This document shows, piece after piece, positions 56,566 to 64,000 of a stretch of DNA of 64,000 bases (position 1 is its first letter; every line of letters begins with the position of its first letter). A program made the position numbers and the translations under genes. Origin of the DNA: Puffinus mauretanicus. Lineage: Eukaryota > Chordata > Aves > Procellariiformes > Procellariidae. Below the pieces are notes generated by a model, which was not told the origin of the DNA, ran no database searches, and saw only the letters and a list, made by a program, of their open reading frames with translations. Location of the stretch: the NCBI GenBank assembly GCA_023333565.1, contig JAJKFH010003256.1, positions 558,001 to 622,000 on the forward strand. The letters are read 5' to 3'.

Positions 56566-57469
56566 TTTCCGCGCTAGAGGAGACTCAGTCTCTGTCGCCC
56601 TACCGAAGCCGGGGGGGACGTTTGCGCCTTCGCTCCTCCAGCATCCCGACGAGAATGCCGCAGAGCGCGCGGGCAGCGCCTGCCCCTGCCTGCAACAGCC
56701 CCTCGGACACAGCTTCACTCAGACAGAGACCTGGTTTGTCACGTCCTGCCTGCGGGAGGGGTCTCCCATCACTCCGCTCCCCCCTCCCGACACAGCTGAG
56801 CCTGCCCCTACCCCGCAATGAGCCGGGCTCTCTCAGACCGAGCTTGGGGGGGCCGGGATGGACCCTGGGCTCTGGGATGGAGGGAGAAAACGCCCCGGCA
56901 GGCGAAGGCAGAGCCCGCAGCTGCGGCTGGCAGGGCACGGCACACCCGGGCCGGTTCCCAACCTCCCCTCAGGGGGTCCGGGCTGGAGAGCGGCTCCCTT
57001 CTGCACAGGGCCACGTCCTGGTGCGAGCCCCTCGCCTGGCCCGGCACGTGCTGCTTCGCGGCGCTGAGCTCCGCGGGTTTGGTACCCGAGCTCGTTACCG
57101 CCCCGGTGGCCCCAGCACCTCTGCACAAGTCCCAGCCATGCCTCCAGGCTGAGCACACACAACACCGAGCACTTCACGTGGGACATCAAGTTCGCGTCAC
57201 ACCGAAAAACAGACTCACGATACTCAGCCCTACACGGCCGCAGCTCTGCACTTACACGGAGCCGTAGAGTCGGGCCAGGTCCTGAAAAGCAGCTTTTCCG
57301 AGCGCCGCTCCGCAGCAGGCGCTTGACCCTGTCGTCCTGAATAGGCTCCCCGGGCGGTGACTCCTCGGCGCGCTCCCACACGGACGCGGCTCCGCTCCCG
57401 GTGCTGGCTGCAGGGAGCGCTGCCTGCCCGGCACCTCCTCGGCTCCAGTCATTTACCGGGGCGTTGCTG
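56566..57469. other. GC-rich spacer
   Basis: No gene recognised. Frames of up to 200 codons overlap on both strands. Confidence 0.5.
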
Positions 57470-57560
57470 TTACGAGGATGTTTATTATTTTGCCATTCCC
57501 TCTTGTGAGATAATCCTATTTACCTACATGACTTACGCCTCAGAAAAAAATCACCTCCGG
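57470..57560. promoter_or_regulatory. Short AT-rich patch
   Basis: GATGTTTATTATTTTGCC (forkhead-like TGTTTAT) and GAGATAATCC (a GATA core overlapping TAATCC) in 90 bp. Confidence 0.3.
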
Positions 57561-59609
57561 CTGAGGGTTATGGAAGCACTTACAGCCGAGCGCTCCCCCG
57601 GCGCAGCCGCCCCGACCTCTCTGCCCCCCGGCTCCCTCCCCCGGAGGTGAGCGCTCCCGCCTCCTCTTGCCGAGCCCCCCCAGGCGAGCCTGGGGCTCCG
57701 CAGCCTCACAAGCAGCCCCTGCCCCTCCCTCCTCCTACCCCAAGTTTCTGACCCTTCTGCAAGTTTGAGCCTTTGAGTCTTTCTTTTTTTTTTCCCTTTT
57801 TGTGTCCTTCCTCCCCACGCTCTTCCCAGGCTCCTCTCTGGAGTTTTACGGGAAGGTGAAACAACAGTGCAGGTGTGCGTGAGGAGGTTGCAAACGTCCC
57901 GAGGGTCAGAGCGGAGCCTGCGCTGGGCCAGGCTCATCTCGGGAAGGCTGGATGGAGAGCGGGTGGGGAGGCCATTGCCCCGCAGTGCTGCCCGAGGAGC
58001 CCGACGGCATTGGTCCCGCTGCCCACGCGCAATAAATCCCCCGGGGAGGTAACTCCAAGACGGAGACCAGGCAGGCTGGTGGTGCACTTGGGTGGGACAG
58101 GCTTGGCAGGGGACACCCCGGGACGTGCGGTCTGAGAGACAGGCGTGATTCAGGAGGCACCCATCTGTCCCCAGGCAGCGATGGGACACACAGCCCAGCC
58201 TGGCTAGCGGGACCTGAACAGGAACCCCTGAGCCCCGGGGGAGGGGTGCGACCCACGGCAGGGGACAGGAAGGGTTAAACGCCGTACCCTCCTCCCTGCA
58301 TCCACTTGCAGAGCTGCAGGTATATTGATTGCTTCACACATCTCATCAGACTCGGATCGGTACAAATCAATGGGGTTAGGGCAGGGAGAGAGGCAGCTGA
58401 GTGGATACCAATACCTCCTCCTCCTCCTCCTCTCTCCAGGAATGGCACCCGCTGGGAAGCCCCTGCAGCTTCCCCGGCTCCTGCAGAGGCGCATCCTGAG
58501 AGCCTCCTTGGGTGTCTGCAAAGGGGCTTCTCCATCCCCTGGGAGAGGTGGAGCAGAGGCAGAGACCAGCAGCAGCAGGCAAGGGCTGGCAGCTGCCTTC
58601 TCCTGGAGGGAGGGACAGGGCTGGGCTGCCTGCGGGGACTGCTTCTGCTGGGCCTGGCCATCCCGCAAACTGGGAGACCTGGGAACACCAGCCGCAGCCG
58701 GGAGATGACCAGCTGTGCCGGGAAAAGCCCCAGCCGCCCACAGGCCCCCCTGGTCTCCCCGTCCTGCCCACGCTCGCCCAGAGATCCCAGATACACCCAG
58801 ATCACACGCGTGAGCTTCATCCAGCTGAATGCATGAGTTCTGTTCGCAGCAGGGAGACAGCAGCTCTGTCTGCGGCTGTTTCATGCTTCTCTACAAAGCA
58901 ATTTGCTACTTGGGCTCCTCTGTTCTTCCCTCTTATGCAACTGCACAAAATGTAGAGGAAAAAACATCCCCTAGATGCTAATTTGTCTGAGGAGCTCAAG
59001 CAGGTTTGCACAAGGCAGCAGTTTCAGCAGGGAAAAAAAAAAAAGGAACAGCCATGTCTGAAATGCTGCTTCAGAAATCTGCCCTCCCTCCCGGGGACTC
59101 CTGCCCTCCCCAGCTCCCCGCAGGGATGCCTGCCTTTATCCCTGCCTCCTGCCTCCATCCCTGCCTCTATCCATGCCTCCTGCCTCCGTCCTGCTCTGCC
59201 CAACAGGCTCCTGCACGCTGGCTCGGCGCTCTCTGGGCAGGGCTCCGGCTCTGCTCACGCACTCAGAGAAGCAAACTGGGGGTGGAGGGTGCAGCGGGAT
59301 CACACATCGAACTGACCACCTGCCCCGGGGCTTTAGGCGCTTCTGAGGTGGCAATCCCCAGGGATGCGCAGGGGAGAGCCCAGCAGCCGGCCCCGACCTC
59401 GGCACCTCTCCCAGGCTGGGTCTGGGCTGCCCGCGGGAGCCCAGGCACTGGAGGGAGCTCGCCCGTGAATTACCTCGGGCTCTGCTGCCGTGGCAGGGGC
59501 AGAAGAGCTCGGGGCAGGCAGGCAGGCAGCCGGGCCGTCCTCCCGCCCGGGGAGCACAGCCCGAGCCCACCAGCAGCACTCGCAGCCGGGCGGCTCTCCT
59601 TTCGTAAGG
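57561..59609. other. GC-rich spacer with small patches
   Basis: No gene recognised. CpG is dense at 57,585-57,655. A T run lies at 57,782-57,793. Mild AT patches lie at 58,320-58,380 and 58,870-59,060, the latter with a 12-base A run at 59,033-59,044. A loose CTGCCTCCATC tandem repeat of about six copies lies at 59,127-59,198. Confidence 0.45.
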
Positions 59610-59975
59610 ACCTCTGGCAATTACAGGTTTAGTGGTGCAAAACATAGTTTAATAGCAGCTGGGGCTGGTGGGATTGATTTCTTGTTTTGTTTTAAGTGCA
59701 GCTAATCTAATAGTTAATTTATTTAAATTGCCAGGGCAGAGAGAAATTACATTTCTATCTTCTCCGAATAGATTTCACTGTGTCTGGTGACCCAGGCGAG
59801 CTGAAGAGCTGGGCTAAGGGCCCTAACATGCCTTGGAATAGCTGCCTTGATCAGCTTGTAATATTTTTCAATCCATTACAGCCATTTTAGCAAACAACTA
59901 GTATAGATTTTTTGTTACAACAGCTCTTAACGTGTTAGTCGTGTGTACGCTGGTACCTGCCCTACCCGCTTACAG
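59610..59975. promoter_or_regulatory. Strong AT-rich island, candidate enhancer
   Basis: GCTAATCTAATAGTTAATTTATTTAAATTG (read in sections from 59,702), GGATTGATTTC, GTAATATTTTTCAATCC, CCATTACAGCC and GTTACAACAGC are spread over 330 bp. AT-rich, no open frame and no repeat family. One of the most convincing non-coding candidates in the window. Confidence 0.46.
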
Positions 59976-61534
59976 TAAAGCTTTCCCTCCAGAAAACTGA
60001 CCCCCCAAAACCAGCCCACCAGGAAGGGGCTGGGGACCCCCAGCCGGCCAGAAAAAGGGGGCGAAGCATCCCCTGGTGCGGGCAGCCCAGCCCGGGGGCT
60101 CGTCCTGCGCGAGAGCCTGCTCCTGGCCAGAGGCTGCAATCGAAGCGTTTCTGGGGACGTGTCTGCTGACGCTCGGAGCCCATCGGCAGTTCACGTGCCA
60201 GAGCGGCGTTCTGCAGCTGAGCGGTGGGAGGAGGGAGCGCACTTGGGCTGCAAATTTTGCTCTTCTGCCTTTGGGAATCGTCTTTAGTGCTCTCTACAAG
60301 ATCTCTAGCTGTGCTGGAGCACACGGGCTCCCCCACAACAGGCTCCAGCAAAAACCTCCGGGGCTTTTCCCAGTGCAGGGGAGAAACGCTCAAGACAAGC
60401 AGGGGAGGGCGGGCTCATTTCCAGGCTGCAGCCCTCTCTCGGGAGAGGAATTCGGAGGTGTCAGGGAGTGGGTGACGGCTGGCGTGGGCACAGGTTCCTG
60501 CCATGCCAGGGCTGCTCCCCGTCGGGGCATTCGCAGCACCGGGGCGTTTCTCTGCCAGTGCCACCGTGGGAATGCAGGTGGGCAGCGGGTGATGGGCAAG
60601 AGGGCAAACGGACGACAGCTTCCGTGGCTCGCCGGAGCACTTCATGGTCTGTCCAGGTTTGTCACACAGGAGATTGAAAAGGCACCATCTGAGCCCAGAG
60701 CGAAGCGCCCGAGCAGCAGCAGAAGGGGGGAACCACCAAAGGCAAAGGCAGCCCCTGCCCGGGTGCCGCGCAGGCAAGCCCCTGCGCCGCGGGGGGAAGG
60801 CAGCACACCGGGCTGGGCGTGGGGATACAGCCCTCGCTTATCTGTGTGATAACACCGCTCCCCTGGCAGAAAGGCAATGCCTGACCTGCCCACCCCTCCA
60901 TAACATGCCCCCCCCGCAGAGCAGAGCCCCCTGCGCTGCACAGCTGGCACGCATGGGGCCAGCACCACACTCCCACCCCTGGCGCGCTGCCGCAGCCGCT
61001 GCCATAGCCTTTGCCTCTCACGTCCCCGCGACAACTGCAATAAAGAGTAAATCGCTATTATTCTGTACCCAGCTCTTCTGATCCATCCTGATAAGGACCT
61101 TCACCTCGCTTCCTCAAAGTCAGCAGGCGGAGGGACGCATCCTGCAGGGGCAGAGCCCCGGGGGAAGGGGCCAGGCTCTGGGGAGGCTGCGGGGGAGACC
61201 CGACCCTCCGGCTCCTCCAGGAAGCCCTGCATCTGTATCTGTGACCCAGAAGAGGTAATAAATAAGAGGGAGGCTGGCGTCCGGCGCAGGAGGGAGCGGC
61301 GGGGCCGAGGCGGGTGGGGAAGCCCTTGGTGGAGGCTCCTCGGCAGCTCTGCTCGGGAAGAGTGCCGGCTGCCCTGCCCTCGCTGCTGCACCGCTGGCAC
61401 TCCTGCAAAGACTCCCCGCCTCGCTCGGCCACCGGCTTCCTGGGAGAGCCAGCACCGTGCCAGATTTATAGCGGATGCTGCTCAGCATTTCATGCCTGCT
61501 GCAGGCAATCCCACTGCTGCCACTGCGGCTGCAC
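59976..61534. other. GC-rich non-coding spacer
   Basis: No gene recognised. A short AT patch with AATAAAGAGTAAATCGC lies near 61,038. A 257-codon + frame overlaps - frames. Confidence 0.5.
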
Positions 61535-61780
61535 GGAAAGCACTTTGTAGATTTGATTATGCGATAAGGGGCATAAGAAATGCAACTTGTTGCCTATTTC
61601 CCAGAGTAATTAATTTCATCTGTATTGAACAAATGACATAATTTGAGGATTTCTGGCTTATGGATTAAATAAAGACCAGATGAGAGCATCCTCATTGGCT
61701 CGGAGATTAATTAACAGCGCGAGGTGAAGCGAGCTCTCTCCTCTGCAGGATTGCCTTGCTGGTGCATTTTTAATCCACCT
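61535..61780. promoter_or_regulatory. AT-rich island, candidate enhancer
   Basis: TTTGATTATGCGATAAGGGGC (homeodomain plus GATA core), GAGTAATTAATTTCATC, GACATAATTTGAGG, GGATTAAATAAAG and GAGATTAATTAACAGC within about 160 bp. Non-coding. Confidence 0.44.
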
Positions 61781-62639
61781 GCCTGGCACCGCGGCTGCCC
61801 CTGAGGACACCAGCTGCCCTGCCCCGGGGCAGCAGCACTGCCCATTCATCCGGGCTCGGGAGCCCCGGCCAGGACTCGTTCCCATACCAGGACGTTGGGG
61901 GATGCCAGTGAATAAAGCCAAGCTCTAAGGCTTCCTTGAGGCTTCCCGCTCCCCTGCCCTGGTTAGCACTGCCTGCTCTAATCATCTGTTCCGGCCAAGT
62001 GACAGGCAGGGCAGAGACAGCCCTCGCTGCCAGGCGAAGCGTGCGAGGGCTCCTTCCCAACTCAGCCAAGGGCTCGGAGCGCAGCTCCCGGGACCCCTTC
62101 GCCTGCTGCACCCCGAGCCCACCCGCTCGGCCTGGCTGGATCCTCGATCCTTACATCTCACAAATTGCATTGCTCAAAAAATACAAACCCCACGTGAATC
62201 TCAAGCTCACGTACAAACATTGAGAGATGGACTGCAGAGGATAGACTTAAACGTAAGGGATGGGAGGAGGAGGACGGGGATGGCTGTAGGGACCCTGACA
62301 CACCGCACCATCCCCAGACCGCTGCCGGCACGGCTCCTCGCCTCGAAGCCTTTCCCGACAGGGCAGGGCCAAGCCCCTGGACATGCCGGGCAGGGTCTCT
62401 GGGAGCAATGGGGATAGCAGGGGACCGCAGCAGAGCTCCGGGGAAGCTGGGTGCTCCTTCATCCCATCCTGATCCCCAGCACCCTGCCAGGGCATTTGCT
62501 TTTCGTAACCACGCCAGTGGGGTTGTCACTGCAGCCTACTGCTCCTGCCCCAGGGAGACATCCTGCCCCGCTCCATCTCCTCCTCCCTGCCCTGCTCCTG
62601 GGCACAGACTCAGGCCATGGATCTCCCCACACACACCTC
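61781..62639. other. GC-rich spacer
   Basis: No gene recognised. A mild AT-richer patch lies at 62,145-62,225. Confidence 0.45.
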
Positions 62640-63025
62640 AGCCTCACTGAAAATTTTCTGAGTGGGGTCAGAAAAACAGGGCTCCATGCAGCATTTATTC
62701 ATGAGCGAGGCATTTTATTTAATGTGCCTTGCAATGCAGGATCAAAGATCCAGAGCAGCACCTAATTAATTATTTTTCTCTTCTTCTGTACCATCCCCTA
62801 GCTGAGCACTGAGTCCCAGAATGTAAAAGCCTCCCTTTCAATGACTCTGCATAATGAGATAGATTTGGACTCCAGCAAATTTGTTCAGTTTTATGGAGTA
62901 TTATATGAAAATGCTGTGAAATTAAGTTCTGTCTTTGCTATCACGCCATGGCCATCAGAGTGCTTTTATGTATGGCACTGAGACTAAAAGATGGGAAAGT
63001 GAGTCCTTGCTGCAGTAACATGGCA
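62640..63025. promoter_or_regulatory. Strong AT-rich island, candidate enhancer
   Basis: CATTTTATTTAATGTGCC, CACCTAATTAATTATTTTTC, GCATAATGAGATAG, GGAGTATTATATG and GTGAAATTAAG are spread over 300 bp. AT-rich, not coding, and next to a minisatellite on the right. Confidence 0.44.
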
Positions 63026-63150
63026 AACGGGGAGAGGGAGGAGCCGTGCAATGAAGATGACATGGTGGAGGGTTAGACTGGGGGAGATAATGAAGGAAAA
63101 AAGAAAGCCATGCAGATGAGGAGGGTTGCAAGCTAAGAGCCTGGAACGAG
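63026..63150. other. Purine-rich spacer
   Basis: A purine-biased stretch leading into the tandem array. Nothing else recognised. Confidence 0.4.
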
Positions 63151-63357
63151 GATGGGGAGGATGGGGAGGATGGGGAGGATGGGGAGGATGGGGAGGATGG
63201 GGAGGATGGGGAGGATGGGGAGGATGGGGAGGATGGGGAGGATGGGGAGGATGGGGAGGATGGGGAGGATGGGGAGGATGGGGAGGATGGGGAGGATGGG
63301 GAGGATGGGGAGGATGGGGAGGATGGGGAGGATGGGGAGGATGGGGAGGATGGGGAG
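63151..63357 (+). repeat. Minisatellite, 23 perfect 9-bp units
   Basis: The unit GATGGGGAG is repeated 23 times without a single difference (207 bp). The + strand is almost all purine, with a G4 run every 9 bases, so quadruplex and triplex (H-DNA) structures are possible. Because 9 is a multiple of three, every + frame reads a 3-residue repeat (for example Met-Gly-Arg or Gly-Trp-Gly) and every - frame another (for example His-Pro-Pro). These are artefacts. Perfect identity suggests a young, probably length-variable array, and its true length may be misassembled. Confidence 0.97.
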
Positions 63358-64000
63358 GGCTCCCTTCTCCCAGTTTTCCCTCTGCAAAGTGCTCCGGCAG
63401 CCCCGCTCGCAGCACGAGGGAGGCGAACGCCACCGTCTTGGGGGACACAGGCAGAGCCCCCGAGGGAGGGCAGGCAGGTCGACTCATGCCCCAGCACACC
63501 CCTGCATGGCCTCGCACTCGGCCGTCCTCACCCCTGCCACCCCAGCGCAGGCACTCGCACGCTCAGCAGTGTCAGGACACATCTGGAAACCCCACATTAG
63601 TAGAACCGTGGTGTTTAAGGCAAAAGAGAGCATCGTGGGGAGGAGCTGCCCCAGCCCCGGGGTGTTCCCAGCACAAACCCTTCCCTCCTGGGAAGCATTT
63701 CACCCCTCAGTGCCAGCAAAGGTATCCAGCATAGAAGGTGCCATTTCAGCTCGGAGGCAGGGAGAGCCCCCACGTCTCTTCCCGAGCCAGCTCCCTTCAC
63801 TGTCTGCCAATCCCTTCCTGTTCTTTCTCCCCCTCCATCTCTTCCCGTCCCCAGCCTTTCTCCCCCTCCTCTTTACATCAGCCCCGCTCCCCTGCATTTA
63901 CCCCAGAGTGATCTATTTTTCCCTTGGCAACTTTATAACCCGTTTCCTTGCCTGACAGCAATTAAGTAGATGCTTCACTTCCAATCCCATGGCCCATAAA
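63358..64000. other. GC-rich spacer to the window edge
   Basis: No gene recognised. A pyrimidine-rich tract runs at about 63,815-63,875 and a mild AT patch with TAACCCG and GCAATTAAG at 63,930-63,966. Confidence 0.45.

Noticed and set aside
62955..63955. Repetitive Gly-Trp, Met-Gly-Arg, Ser-Pro-Ser and His-Pro-Pro frames at the right end
   Set aside because: They are the six readings of the perfect 9-bp minisatellite at 63,151-63,357. Silk- or antifreeze-like appearance is an artefact.
1..64000. Bacterial-type systems (operons, CRISPR arrays, insertion sequences, toxin-antitoxin pairs)
   Set aside because: No spaced direct repeats with unique spacers, no inverted-repeat-bounded transposase, no operon-like gene packing. 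CR1 LINE fragments and vertebrate-type islands place the DNA in a bird or close relative.

Overview
The window looks like a piece of a bird nuclear chromosome: GC-rich, rich in CpG and very poor in interspersed repeats. The only transposons I can recognise are two fragments of CR1 LINEs, the dominant repeat family of birds: a degenerate piece at about 13,205-13,515 on the + strand and a 3'-end piece at 55,750-55,945 on the - strand. A crocodilian or turtle could also carry CR1, but the low repeat density and short AT-rich islands in GC-rich DNA fit a gene-dense avian chromosome best. The species cannot be named from the sequence. Nothing suggests a bacterium, phage, plasmid or organelle.

I find no protein-coding gene I can defend. 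Long open frames occur throughout the GC-rich parts, up to several hundred codons. They are open on both strands and in several frames at once, are rich in Ala, Pro, Gly and Arg, and show no recognisable domain. They follow from base composition. The strongest gene-related feature is a CpG island at about 46,190-47,200 with GC boxes and good splice donors on the - strand at 46,749 and 46,600. I read it as the promoter and non-coding first exon of an unidentified gene transcribed leftwards. If so, much of positions 1-46,700 would be its first intron and the right-hand part would be upstream DNA. A second, weaker lead is a candidate symmetric exon on the + strand at 40,952-41,263.

Layout: about thirty AT-rich islands of roughly 100-950 bp alternate with GC-rich spacers across the whole window. 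The islands are dense in TAAT/ATTA homeodomain cores and carry single good matches to GATA, octamer, forkhead, T-box/CRE, LEF/TCF and RFX motifs. This texture is typical of regulatory DNA around developmental genes, so I list the islands as candidate enhancers or conserved non-coding elements. I could not test conservation. The clearest are 5,990-6,245, 8,015-8,500, 15,180-15,640, 21,655-22,615, 38,610-38,945, 40,415-41,290, 51,560-52,110, 56,165-56,565, 59,610-59,975 and 62,640-63,025.

There are three real minisatellites: eight 17-bp units at 36,078-36,213, a 12/13-bp C-rich array at 50,667-51,211, and 23 identical 9-bp units at 63,151-63,357. Each creates long artificial open frames and each can in principle form G-quadruplex or triplex DNA. 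No tRNA, rRNA, known microRNA or CRISPR array was recognised.
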